Shown here: positions 34,626 to 46,521 of the stretch, in pieces
How positions within the stretch are numbered: the stretch's first letter is position 1
Layout of the letters: every line of letters begins with the position of its first letter
Source: Ligula intestinalis
Taxonomy: Eukaryota > Platyhelminthes > Cestoda > Diphyllobothriidea > Diphyllobothriidae
Assembly: GCA_036362985.1 (NCBI GenBank)
Contig: JAYGXS010000007.1
Location: 19,001,482-19,065,481, forward strand
Length of the DNA stretch: 64,000 nt
Reading direction: 5' to 3'
The notes under the pieces: model-generated
Database searches by the model: none
What the model was told of the DNA's origin: nothing
The model's input: only the letters and a program-made list of their open reading frames with translations
Program-made: the position numbers and the translations under genes

Positions 34626-36019
34626 TCGAATCTTCTTCTCAATGAAAAACTTTCCCATTTGTCTACATTAAACGTTCTCATTGGTCATTATCCGACAGAG
34701 GCCTTGGTAAGGGGCAAACATTTGGTGATGGAAAAATGCATCTCCTTCCGACGCAGACTTTTGGAGAGAATAAAGCACCACAAGTTGATCAGCGTCCTTA
34801 AGTGTGCAGTCTCCATTTAACAACAACCCAAACAGACAGTTGAACGAACTAGCTATGGGCTCGCTCCTTGGCCCACTTCTGGTAAATATATTCATGGTCA
34901 AGCGGGAAGTTCCAAAATTTCTTAATCAGATAAATAGCCCAGAATAATACAGGCATTAAGTGGTTGATATATTTGCGGTTGTATCTAAACAGACCAACAT
35001 TTAAGCCCTTATTCATACTGTAAATCAGGTGCACCCGTCAATGTAACCAACATTAGAAGAAAAACAGCCCAGATCGCTCCAATTCCTTCATGTACTTTTA
35101 AGCAAATGGTTTGACGAGAGTACACAAAGCAGAGTCTAGCGTAGGAAGACGTGCTCTGGGCAATAAACCAATGTTGGCAGTTTCGTTCTGCTAAACTGTA
35201 AACCTGTTTATGAACGATGTACACAAAAGACGAAGAGGATTTGCTCGAGCGGTAGCAACAAAGAAGGGCTTAAGATTGTAGAATGCGTTTTTTAAAAAAA
35301 GGGTTATCCTAGTCGATTTGTGACTACAAAAAGGCTGAAAAACCATCAACGTGCTTGGCATTAACAGAGGAAAGAAACGATTTTTCCTCAGAGTCCCATT
35401 CCAAGATGACCCGCCAAGCTAATTTTTGAGATCGGACCATCGCCTGGATGTCAGCGCGGCTTTCCTTAGGCCCTAGAACTACTTAAGATTCTCTGGAAAG
35501 CTGTAGACGTAGCGGCTATCATCAGGCTACGCGGAACGGTCTTGTGCACCCAAAGGAACTTTGTAACGGTGCTGTAGTTACCATGCCCGAAAGTCACCAA
35601 TCCAAACCACCAATCTAGTAATGGTACCAGTTCTTCCATAACTCAGCTACACTGCTAGTAAGCAGAATCTTAAATACTAGTAGCAATATCAGACTCGGTC
35701 CCCACAAGTTTTTTCGGACACCTACTGAAGGTGAGCAAGGGAAGGCAGTGCAGTAGTACCTGCACAAAAGGCTAATGTCTCTCAAGACTAAGTCAGACGG
35801 TGTTGTCGGCCTGTATTCGAGAAAATGGCTTACGCCTGAGTCCCGCTCGGTCATCTGGACTCTGTCTTATCACCAGTTCAAACGGGATAAGGGTTTATAG
35901 TGCGATAGATGTCTGCACGTCTACTTTCACTATATCTGACTACATTCACATTCCCTGCTTTTTGAGAATATGGTGGACAAAATCGAAATCAATAGTAAAC
36001 CTAGCAGTGTCATCTGCTA

Positions 36020-36095
36020 CTTTTTCTGCTTACGCCTCTGATAAAGAATCTGCGATGGAGTTCAAAACTCTTTTCCCAGCAATCATATCTTCTCT
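36020..36095 (+). mobile_element. Penelope-like element 3' tail, decayed
   Basis: CTGATAA from 36038, then 'agaatctgcgatggagttc', AAAAC and 'cccagcaatcat', matching the order of the other PLE terminal blocks. Confidence 0.5.
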
Positions 36096-37863
36096 TTCTC
36101 CTCACACTTTAACTCTGTCAATATATATTTATATCGAGCAATTTCAGAATGGCAAGGCTTGTCAATATCTGTATGTGCGAAAAAACTGGTCGTGAGTCTG
36201 GAACTTGAGGGCAACCGAAAATTCGTCTGTTGTTGCTGAAGATTTGGCAACCAGGTACCTTTCCCTGTATGCCATTTTCAACAGTACTTTATGGGCAATA
36301 GATAAAGCCTCAGTAGTCGGTTTTGTACATTCTTGGGAGCTGACCTACAACCTATTGGGCCATAAGCGTGATTAATCGACAGCCAAAACTCCGTTGCCGG
36401 ATAGTAGGGCTGCTTCACATAGATAGGGACGGATTGACCGCTCAGATTGCCAACAGAGCCTGGCTGGAAATGTGCGGTTGGGAGAAAGGAAAGCGGGAGG
36501 GGTGTGGGAGTGGAAAAGGCGAATTATATTTCCCGCCTCCCCGTCCAGGCATTCAACTGGGGATTCTACACAAAGAACTTATACCGCTAACAGTCTTCGT
36601 CCCAGCCCCCCTCCCAATTGGCTCGTAGTAGCAGATATTCTTTAGAGGCAAAATGACATTTAGGAAGAAAGTGCTCCACCTGCGAACGTACGACATATAC
36701 GCAACCGGGTCTGATTAACCAAACTGTGCTTCCACACGAAGACTTTATAACGAGCCGCACATCTTACCTTGACCCTGAAAAGGCAAGAATTCCTACCGTT
36801 CCTGGAAGTTGACGTTGTTTTTTGTCAGATCACCGACAAAGTAAGTCTTTCTGTATATTTTACACATTTTAAGTGCTTGACTAAGCCTAGGATACGTTAC
36901 TGAAATATTTTATTTGAACTATAATGAAGGCTGGAAGCCTAATGGACCCTGCTTAGGCTGGACTTATGTTTTTTCTAGCTACAGACGTCATTGTGCCTGT
37001 AAAACCCATTTGTAATTAGATTTAACTGGATTTTATATGGGTCAATCCCGAGATATTTCAGTCTCGTCCAGAGACCGGATTTTGAAAAAAATTCCTTCTG
37101 ATTCACCGCAAGATGCATACTCTGGAAAAAATGGCTACTAAAACGATATGAAATGCTTTCCTTTTATCTTTGACTTCCTTACAAACTCAATTATATTATC
37201 TATTGTACTTAGTTGTGTCCAAAGCTGGCATCCTACAGGGGATTCAAATAGCCTGGGATCAGGCTGCATCATAATTGATATTAAAACCCTACTTAATTAA
37301 TCGTTTCCGAATGAAAACACATTTTAAAGATTGAGATAGCATTTTGTGACATTTCGTTACTTGTGTTTCTCTAGGAAGGTAAATTTTAACGCAATAGTTA
37401 CTTTAGTGTCTTTCCGATTTAGCCCTACTGTGGTAATGATGATGCCATTTTATACATGTATCCGACCAATATTCACTTAGAAATAAAGATAATGAAAGCC
37501 ATTCTCTGAATTAATGGACTGTGGATATAGTATTCTTGTGAGACTTCGAAATTTAACCATATTACTTAAGGCTCCCTACGGGGTACAATAAATGCGCGAT
37601 TTTTAGCCTTCTAGCAGAGTTCCTAAATGCCTACTTTAAATGCAGTTGGAATTTACAGGCAGACATTTACAAGCCAAACCTACACCAGAAATAAAAGTAA
37701 AAGAAAAGTGATATTTACAGAACCAATACCGGCACTCCACTCAACATTTAGGATAGCAGTAATGAATGATTGAATAGGAAAAACGAAACAATTTTAGGTG
37801 ACCTTTAGCATACCCTTTGATATAAAATAATAATTGCAGCTGAGTTATATCCCAGCAACCTAC

Positions 37864-38230
37864 CCTTCTTATCTGGAAGTTTTTTCGGCATAGAAGCCTC
37901 CACTACGACAGGCTCGGCAGTCGTCGACCCAGTTGACGAGAGGCCTCTCGGAGGCGGCAGAAGTTGTGTGGTAGTCTGCTGTTCCGCAGCCTGAAGCAGC
38001 AGAGGCCGCGCCCTCACGCCCTGGTACTCACAACTCCAGTTACCAGTGCTGTCCAGAGCTTCCATGTTCACAGTATACTTGACGAGGATCGTGGCGGAAT
38101 TCAGGATGCGGTAGTCACAGGACATCACCACGGCGGCCAGCATCTCGGGCACTTTGCAAACTGTCGCGCTGCTCTCACCCTCAAATGTACAGCTGGGCGT
38201 GCAATCGAAGTAACAAATGGAAGTTGGCAC
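37864..38230 (-). CDS. Receptor-like gene, coding exon 2: Ig-like ectodomain and stalk
   Basis: Encodes residues 111-232 plus the first base of codon 233 (367 bases). The acceptor is a CT-rich tract ending TCTCAG; the donor is GTAGGT at 37863-37858. Cysteines lie at 116, 120, 124, 135, 148 and 177. The segment STGNWSCEYQ (171-180) resembles the F strand of an Ig domain (D-x-G-x-Y-x-C), with C82 in exon 1 as the possible B-strand partner. The 95-residue spacing is long, and the extra cysteines are not typical, so the Ig call is tentative. N174-W-S is a possible N-glycosylation site. Residues 190-232 are rich in Gln, Thr, Ser and Pro, like a stalk. Confidence 0.72.
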
Positions 38231-38384
38231 CTGAGAGAAGGTGGGGGATAGAGCATGGTTAATAGCTATTCTGTCGGCAATTTTCAAACCATCATTCAGT
38301 GACTAATCTCAGGTATTATTACCTTTCTTATTCTGAAAAGCGTTGTTAGCATTTCGGTTACGACAAGGGAGACTGGATAGTACA

Positions 38385-38700
38385 TTTTGGGCTCTTTAGC
38401 CGTCGGCAGTCAGTCATACCCAACCGCAAGTAGCGCACCACTCGAGGCTTGATGGCTGACGACGGCTAATAAGCCTTGGTTTATGCGCCACTAGAGTTTA
38501 AATCTGACCAACTGACGAGGGCTAATGAGCCAGAAATGGCCATTCCAGTCTCCCTTTCCGTTGCCAGAAATGCCATCTATCTGGACTACTAGTCACTTTG
38601 CAGCTGCTTACGGTGCTCAAGAATAGGCCGCAAGGCAGAGCAGGACGAATGAGTTCTGAGTTCGGTGGATGGTGATCAACGAGCCTGAATGCGTTTCGAT
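38385..38700 (+). repeat. tRNA-derived SINE fragments in opposite orientation
   Basis: 38390-38450 carries a minus-strand body piece ('gtcggcagtcagtcataccc'). From 38452 the plus strand has 'ggctgacgacggctaataag', 'gccagaaatggccattccag' (38528) and a tail with 'aggccgcaaggcagagc'. Confidence 0.65.
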
Positions 38701-40639
38701 CAGAAAGCACGGTCAAAATCGAGCTAAAATTCCTGGTTATCATACAACAGAAGCTAACCCGCATGCAGCCTTCCAAGGAAAAATAGTTTATATTGCGCTA
38801 GGCACACGTGCCAACTTAAAAAAATGCACACTGTTTACATAATGGGAAATGTCCGCTTTTTTAACGTCCAAACGGAAGCTTCACTTTCATGGGTGTCAGC
38901 ACAATTTAAAGTCTGCCGGTTCTCTGAAATCATACGTGGCTGTTTTTTACCTTGTACTTACCTATCAAGAACGCATTAACAGCCACAACAATGAAGACTG
39001 TTTACATAACGCGTTACAATCCAAGTCTTTCAGCTTTTATGTGCACACTATGTCAGACATTCTAGGCCCTCTAATCATGCATTCAGGAGGTCATTACCTT
39101 GAGCTTTACAGTCAGTGAGTGATCCCGTGTAATGTTAACCGCAATTCAAAGATGCGTTTTCGAGAAGGCAGGATTACTTAAGTTTGGATGGATGATAAGT
39201 GACCATGTGGCACAGCCATCAACTATTTCAGACAGGCTAAGGTGTCGGATTTTGAGTGTATGTCGTTTTGGCCACTTGCGAAAATTCTTATTCGACAAGG
39301 ATTGACAACATATGCCGCATGCATATTTTCCTTAGTTTTTTAGTCCCTTATAAATTCAAATATATTGGAATATCGGCATCCCAGGCCATATATCATATTA
39401 CCAGTGAAGTCCTTTGGCAAAAAATAATGTTTATTTTGTGAAGTTCCGAGTCTGGTTCCCCAACTTGTCGTCAGCCAAATGAGCGTTTCGCGAAAGCAAT
39501 TATCTAAACATAGCGATAAGCACAAAATCTTACGTTGGATCAGAGTGTAAGGAGATAATCAACACCCGCATTTAATAATGAGGTCGGTGGAGAAAGTGGC
39601 TGACATGTGCGCGCAGTTGTGGGGTCAGGGGGATTTGTCACCCACACTTGCTTATGCGGCTGGTGGTGCCTGATTTTGCTTCCACTTAAACTTGCGATAT
39701 TTGTATTGGACATCCAAATTGATATGCCTGTTTATGCATGCCTCGTCCGAGTACGTTGCCTCCAGGATTCGTGGTCATTCCTAGTTGTGTAGGTGCCAAC
39801 GATTTCGGATTGTCACCATGCAGGTGCATGTTCTTTTTCCGATGTGCATGACAATTCTTGATAGGTGGTCTCGGCTCTTAACCGATAGCTGATGTTCATA
39901 TATGCGGGTAGATAAGGCGCGTCCAGTTTGACTCAAAAAACTGCATCATAACTGGTACGCGATATTCTGTAGAGGACGTTCTTTGTGTGAAATGACCATC
40001 ACTGTCCTCAGCATGTGCGAGCTGGGAAAGCAAAGTTGTTGCCGGCTTCTGCGCAATCTGTATCTGGTGCATTTTTAGCTGTCTTTCGACGACATCAGAT
40101 ACATTCTTTACATATGGGAGCGTTTGCCAGTTCCTTGGCTTTGGCGCTCCATTGGTCGCAGCTCTGAAGATACCTTTTTCGTTCAACTTTGTTGTTGTAT
40201 GAATCAACGAACAGTGTCGATTTGCTCCCTACACTCTGACCCAACTTAAAATCTTGTATTTATCATCGTTTTGAGTCAAATGTTTTCGCAAAACTCTCAT
40301 TTGTCTGACGACGAGCTGGGGAACCAGACTCGAAGCTTCACACAATCAACAGTATTCTTTCCCAAAGAACTTCATTTTTAATATAATTCAAATATATTTT
40401 AAGAAACAAATATGCAGCATGTTCTCTCATGCATAAATGCTATAGCAAATTATGGCTTGTTTAAATTTCATATTCTAATAAAAGTTAAATTTTGGTTAGC
40501 GAAAATTTAAAGAGGCCATGAGCCACCACCGCAATATTACAAGAAAGGCTACTTGACTAAACGTTTTCGATAAAATTCACTTTAGTATCTAAGGATATAT
40601 AATAAATTCACATCAAATGGTAGATTGGCTAACGAAAAA

Positions 40640-41310
40640 AATGCGTCGAGCACCGGATCAATTGATTTATTGTCCTGAGCTTTCGAAATCTAACAGGAGC
40701 TCATCTTCAGAGATAAAAAGCAGCAACCAAAAGGAGGGTAATTATAGTGGCCAGAGACCAATCAACTGTCAGCAGTCGGCAAGGGGTAAGAAACATTAAC
40801 CAAAAGGATGGAAGTTGGGGGGGGGGGCAATTTAAGTGGTCAACGCTTATGAACTGCCAGTGAAGACAACGGTCGTTCGGGGCCATTAACAGTAACTAGT
40901 GTACTGCCTTGCCCCAGGGTAGAGGGTCCCGGTGATCCTGCCTCCTCTTCTGGCCGGTTCGTAATGGGTTTTTTCGTTTGTAATTCTGACGTTAGGCTTG
41001 GCTTTGTTCCATCCTTTGTTTACATAATGGCGCAAAACTTTGTAGGCCGCGGGGAGGTCTAGATGCCCGTTGACAGAGTTGGCATCTGGATACCATGCCT
41101 CAAGTGTCAACCTTTCGGCTTTTGAGTTTCCTCGGCCATTAATGGTTGCTCCTTGAATGTCGAAGTCGTGGCCAGTTTCTCCAGTGTGTGCTGCAAGCAG
41201 TGAGTTTGAGTCTAGTCTTTAAGCTGCCAGTTTGCGTTCGTGTAGGCTGGTCTACAATTTTCGGCCTGTTTCTCCTTCGACGGAGACTGTAATTACGTCA
41301 AGATAGTTTC
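40640..41310 (-). mobile_element. Penelope-like element, GIY-YIG and 3' end
   Basis: The minus strand reads VEGETGRKL, a stop, TSLHERKLAA, TGETGHDFDIQGATING, LEAWYPDANSVNGHLDLPAA, then YKVLRH and a basic tail. GETGRKL ... HERKLA is the core of the GIY-YIG endonuclease. The 3' end at 40720-40640 has CTGAAGATGA, then GATTTCGAAAGCTCAGG, the terminal block. Stops interrupt it. A run of eleven G at 40817-40827 lies within the 3' untranslated part. Confidence 0.8.
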
Positions 41311-41599
41311 GCAATAAAAGTCCTACTAATCGAAAAAGAGAGGACTAAAAAGGGTTGCAGATTTTTGCTACTAATGCGTTCTAAATAATCAAATAAAAGG
41401 AAAACAATAGGTCCCTTGGCCATTAATTGGTTCTTAAATCGCAAAGGTCTCACATAATTTTAAAAAGCTAAGAGGCTGTAGGTTTTATGATTAAAGCCGC
41501 GAAAGTAAGGCTCCATTTGTATGTGCAGGGAACATAAAAATTCGTCCATCGTGTAAAAAGTGTGCATTTTGGCAGTTGACCCGCGTTAACTATTAGTAC

Positions 41600-42005
41600 G
41601 CATTGATGAACGTTCACCGATTGCTAACGGAACTCTTTTGTCCAGTTCTGCCCGGGGTCCCAGTTCCCGGGCCCTGACAGCGGTCGTAGCGGCCAGTAGT
41701 TTAGGCAGATAGAATTGCCGGCACGGAATCTGGACAAAAGGACTTGGACTCAAGGCAGAGCGGGTCAAGTGAGTTCCGTTAGTGATCGGTGAATGTTCAG
41801 CAGCGGGTGAAAATATCTCCCGGTCTGCCACGGTAAGTCAACGAACTCGTGTTTCAATGGTTAGAGCGTTAGACTCTGAACAAAAAGACTGCGAGTTCAA
41901 GCCTCGGGTGGTGCACTAATTGGGGCTAGCTGATGAGGACTAATAAGCCGGAAAAGACCAATTCAGTCTTCCTTGGCTTCATCAGCAATAATATCGGCCT
42001 AAAGT
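41600..42005 (+). repeat. tRNA-derived SINE with inverted tail copies
   Basis: The unit 41845-42005 has the head 'tttcaatggttagagcgtta', the B-box-like 'gcgagttcaagcctc' and the body 'agctgatgaggactaataag'. In front of it lies a plus-strand tail (41740-41800, 'gagttccgttagtgatcgg') and an inverted tail copy at 41608-41635. 'cttttgtccag' (41632) and 'ctggacaaaag' (41731) form an inner inverted pair. Confidence 0.7.
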
Positions 42006-42689
42006 AAACCATCTTTTATTGAGAGGATGCATAAAAATCAGCTTGTTTAAAAGCGAAATTCAAATGTTTGATACGTTTTTTTGCACCAGTATGCATTTCC
42101 ATATTAGACACCAGCACATAGTTTCCGTACACACCATTTGCTTAGTTTTGGGCGTGCGAAATTGCTGTGTCTTTAAGAGCCAAATACTTATGTGTATGGT
42201 TCATGGGTGTAGTTTGGACTGCATTTTGGTATTTGTTTATCAAGTATGTGTTTTAATAAAAAAAATGCAGTTCAATTTTTCGTCATGATGTCTATTAATT
42301 AGACGAAGGCGACATAACATGCACATGTATTCGTGTGTAGCATTTTTTAAAAAAAATTTGAATTTGACTAATCCTGATTCTATTAAGCCCATTTGCTCAG
42401 ATGTTTTCTAGCAATTAGAGGTCTCCAAATCTTGTTAAATATGAATTTATTCTTTATTTTTGTTTCTTTTGATTTTTTTTTCACACTTTTTTCTTTTCAA
42501 TCTTCAGAGGAATACCTTATTGCTTTCTACAAATGTCTCCTTTCAATGATTTGAAAGTGTTTACCATTTTTATGCATTTTGAAACTCAGTTTGCACCTAT
42601 ATTCCTGAAAGGGCTTCAAAACCACGTCATTATTCTCATACAAATGAAAGTATTTAACCATAAAACTATATATGCGATCATAAAATGAG

Positions 42690-42691
<2 letters not shown>

Positions 42692-42725
<34 letters not shown>
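42692..42725. repeat. (AT)n microsatellite
   Basis: About 17 uninterrupted AT dinucleotides. Confidence 0.95.
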
Positions 42726-42728
<3 letters not shown>

Positions 42729-43129
42729 GGATCACTTTACAGGACTTCTGAGCAGTATGGATAATACTGAGATTATTGGGTCACGCAAGCAAGTATCTCA
42801 GCAGCGCTAATAATCTTATAACTGAACGGACTTCAAAATTGTTCATCTGCTTCACTCTTTTTAAGAGGATTTCGAAAAAAATATGGAACTAACTATGAAA
42901 CAACCATGAAGAATGAATACTTCCTAAGAAGAGAAAAAGAGTACGGTCACTAGGACAGGAAATTCATTTGCGTGTCATTTCAGGTTTCACCACTTTGTTC
43001 TGAAAATAAGCAAATTTCAAGAAAAAACGGCGTTTATATCCAGAAAAACTGTGCAACAACATAACCACTTTTGTGGTTAAATATTTTTCTTTTTCTAAAT
43101 GTTGGACAAACCTTAACCCAGTGAAAATG

Positions 43130-43901
43130 TATTTCATAAAGTAATATGCGAGAAAATTCGAGGTCCAGATAAAATATTCCTTACATCATCCCCGGATGAG
43201 GAAGAAGAGGAGACGATTTCTGAGACCAAAGTATATTCAGGCTGACGTTTCAAAAGCTCACTCGCTTTCATCGTCAGAGCAAGGTGTCTGTATTCCTGTG
43301 TGCGTCAGATAGATGTGAACGTCCATTCGCCCATGTGTCAGTCGATTGCGCCGATCGATTTTCTTGGCTGTTTGAATTGCTCGCGCCGTCGTGAGCTATG
43401 TCAAGTCGTTTTTGTGACTGGTGAGAGTTTCCACCCTCTTTGCTCGTGGCTACTGGCTGTCGGCCCTGTTTATCTTTCTCCGCCCAACCTATTGCTCCGT
43501 TTTGAGCCGATGTTAGCCTTTTGCGGAGCGCTTGGTAGGTGGGATGAAGGTCCATGGCTCTGTTTAGTGTGCCAGTCGAGGACCAACTTTCTAGCAGCAG
43601 TCTGGCCATCTTGTCGTTGGCCCGGCCTATTACCCTTGCTTTTTCAAAGGCGAATTTGTGTTTCTTCTGCTCACGACGGCGCGAGCAATTCAAACAGCCA
43701 AGAAAATCGATCGGCGCAATCGACTGACACATGGGCGAATGGACGTTCACATCTATCTGACGCACACAGGAATACAGACACCTTGCTCTGACGATGAAAG
43801 CGAGTGAGCTTTTGAAACGTCAGCCTGAATATACTTTGGTCTCAGAAATCGTCTCCTCTTCTTCCTCATCCGGGGATGATGTAAGGAATATTTCATAAAG
43901 T
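43130..43901 (-). mobile_element. Penelope-like insertion with 225-bp inverted arms and 13-bp target duplication
   Basis: Arms 43172-43396 and 43669-43893 are inverted complements of identical length. Encoded peptides in both arms are the same wherever I compared them. The 272-bp centre, read on the minus strand, encodes KARVIGRANDKMARLLLESW and NRAMDLHPTYQALRKRL, the C-terminus of a PLE GIY-YIG protein. The minus-strand 3' end extends 29 bases beyond the left arm. The 13-base sequence tatttcataaagt at 43130-43142 and 43889-43901 is a target-site duplication. The element is thus a 5'-truncated insertion whose own 3' end is also attached, inverted, at its 5' side. It is the youngest-looking PLE copy here. 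Confidence 0.9.
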
Positions 43902-44819
43902 TGGTAACCTGCTTACGATACATACTGGATAAAAAAGGTTGAGTGATAACGATTCAAATTTCACAACCTTTATCTTTCTGAAAATGATAAAGTCACGAAC
44001 AAATTAGCTGCAAGATCGTTTGTAGCCTATTGATTCTTATGCCAGTGGGTTGAGCGTTTTTTCCTTTTATTGAAGAAACTCATTATGAATTCAGTAAAAA
44101 ATTCCCGTTTGCTTGATATGGGGCTCTGTTTTCTACTGTAGTGAGAGATTTTGGCTTATTCTTATTGGTTACAACCCAAATTATAAATAAGACTTTCTTT
44201 ATACGCCATTCAATGTTCTAAGTGTGTGAATTGTGAATGTGCTTATTAACATAATTTTTAATTTCATGTTTGTTTTTATTTATGTTTATTTTTTGTTTAT
44301 TTTACTTTTTAATCAGCAATTTATTATATTGCATAATGTTTCACTAGTAATTTGTCCGTTAGTTAAGAAAAATTTTTCCTCGGAAGATTGAACCACACAA
44401 ATGTACTCGCCTTATGATTTTAAAATGTAAATTATGGTAATATTTCTATCTTGGCTATGTGGTAACTTTGTTAGACAATCTTCAGAAATATATCTTCACT
44501 TAGAATTTTTTTGCTTCCGTTTTGTCTTAAACTTGTTGCTGAGGAATAATTTAGCTTTTAGTTGATGAAGTTCAAGGTTTAAAGTCCACCATAAACTTAA
44601 ACAAACTCATTATTAGGATTTCTCCATTCGATATAAGATTCTGCCACTATTTCACACGTTGTGTAAAAATTTGTATTTTCATAAAGGACAAAAATTGAAA
44701 CTTGTTGTATAACGGCTTGAATTAAATTCATTTTTACTATTGGTCTAACATGCATCCAAATACGCGACGCAGTGGGTTAGAACTTTGAAATTCGAACCAA
44801 AGGGATATAGTTTGGCGTT

Positions 44820-45365
44820 TCAGGTGCCCATACATTTTAAATTGTGTACTGCTGTCTGATGAAGAAGAAATTTGTCAATAGAAACAAATGCGATCACTGG
44901 AACAAGAGCTATATTTTCCTGACATTTCGCAGTCTGTCGAGAATCCTTAATCATATGCAACCACAGAATGGTGTGAGGCATGCAAAGATTGAGGCGATGC
45001 ATACCTAGATTGCGTAGTATTTGTAGTTTGTAGCGACCATCCGCATGCGTACCATAATTATCAGCTCCTGTAACCACCGTTCGGGGTCGTATTTGGTGCA
45101 AAAATCGCTTGACAGTTCACTTTCGAGCCATTAATTGCTGCGATTTCGTTGTCTATGTCGGACGAGGGCTTCATAATTGCGCGAAAATTATGATCGTTAG
45201 AGTTGTTGCTGGGCCCGACCCTTCTTACGTGGCAGTTTCTCCTGCTCAGGCAATGGCTAAGTACACAGCATGGGAAAGGTAAATAGTTGCGCCTGTTGAT
45301 TCATAGCGGTAAGTACTGACTCGAACGCGGACTGCCAAACTATCGGCCCACCAATAACGACCCCA
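44820..45365 (-). mobile_element. Penelope-like element 3' region
   Basis: Matches 19014-19290 over about 250 bases ('catccgcatgcgtacyataa', 'ataattgcgcgaMaattatg', 'gagttgttgctgggYccgR'), same orientation, which in translation is the PLE C-terminal tail with RAQQQL and the SNNS-type region. The terminal block lies at 44955-44919, followed by 'aaaatatagctcttgttcc' on the minus strand. Confidence 0.7.
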
Positions 45366-45369
45366 AACG

Positions 45370-45540
45370 GTGGCTAGGGGAGCTGGTATTTAGAGTACGC
45401 ATGCGAATGGCCACTATAAAGGATAAGTGCTGCGCAATCTGTGGAGGCATTACACCAATCTTTGGTAATCTGTGAATAAGAATTCTTCACAGAATCAGAG
45501 ATGTCAGAAAAATAAAAAAATTCCATTGATCACATTTTCT
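45370..45540 (+). mobile_element. Inverted 3' end copy of the same Penelope-like element
   Basis: The plus strand has 'gtacgcatgcgaatggccac' (45396) and then the terminal block at 45471-45507 (GAATAAGAATTC, GAATC, GAGATGTCAG) followed by an AATAAAAAAATTCC stretch. It mirrors 44885-45060. Confidence 0.7.
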
Positions 45541-46501
45541 TCGGAACCACTTCTTGGAATTCGTATATTCACCTCTATCTGCAAGAACTTTGTCCTTGTG
45601 TTACTAATTTAACTGACTAATGATTTTCTGTCTGAGAACAGGATGCAAGCATGCCAAAACTCACTGGCGCATAAACTTCGGGCTCACTGCAGTTGTTCCT
45701 GTTTGTAAATATTCCCATTTATACCAAAACTTAGCTATTTTACGTTACGTTCTACTTTATGGATTTACACAATTTCACTTTTTCTGCTCAATGTCTTTTA
45801 TTGCAACAGGGTGCCAGAATTTAAACGCCTAAAAGTGATTGGCCGAACGCTTTAAAATCTATAAAAAAACTTTTAGAACAAAAAATTATCTTTCTGTGCC
45901 CGTTTTAATGCGCATTTATATATTGTTTAACATCGTGCTTGAATAAATAATAATCACACTTTAAAGTATATCTATGACTGAGCGCACATATACGTTCCAT
46001 AGCGAATGAATTCTTTTATGATGCTCAAGCAGTGATTGTTGGATTTGTTGTGACTAATGCTTTTTTGCATAAAATGATCGTTAACTAATAAATGATTTGA
46101 TGACGTTTTTTTAAAAGTTGTGAGTTGTTCGTTCACGGATTAAAATAGGCCGTAACGGACTTTAATATTCTGCAAATGATTGTTGCTAAAAGCAGGGTAT
46201 TAATTTGAAGAACACCCAATAACCGCTTTTAGCTAGTGTAAAACGATTTGATTTCCAATACATGCTAGTGTTCCAAGGAATATAACATACAGGGAGGATA
46301 TTCGCATTTTAATTGCCTCAAGAATAATATTATTAACATAGAGTCGATCAGCATATTTAAGGTCAATAGATGCAGGCCGACGTTTATTGTAAATATTTAG
46401 GCCGAGGTCTATCAGCCCCTGCGGGATGACTACGTGATATTCACAAGCTGCAACTCAGCAGACAATCATATAATTAACGTTATAATTGATAGTACTGTCG
46501 C

Positions 46502-46521
46502 AGTAGTAGTAGTAGTAGTAG
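46502..46521. repeat. (AGT)n microsatellite
   Basis: Six to seven AGT units. Confidence 0.9.

Larger units (their letters stand above)
28989..37863 (-). other. Intron 2 of the receptor-like gene
   Basis: About 8.9 kb. It contains at least five PLE fragments (30.0, 31.5, 33.6, 34.5 and 36.0 kb) and an inverted repeat at 34118-34482, listed separately. Stretches 29000-30040, 30700-31530, 31610-33580, 34630-36015 and 36100-37860 hold nothing else that I can support, apart from a SINE-tail-like block at about 32640-32665. Confidence 0.6.

Noticed and set aside
43274..43791. Two 163-codon frames on opposite strands with identical ends
   Set aside because: They arise from the palindromic PLE insertion. 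Only the minus-strand centre is genuine (degraded) coding sequence.
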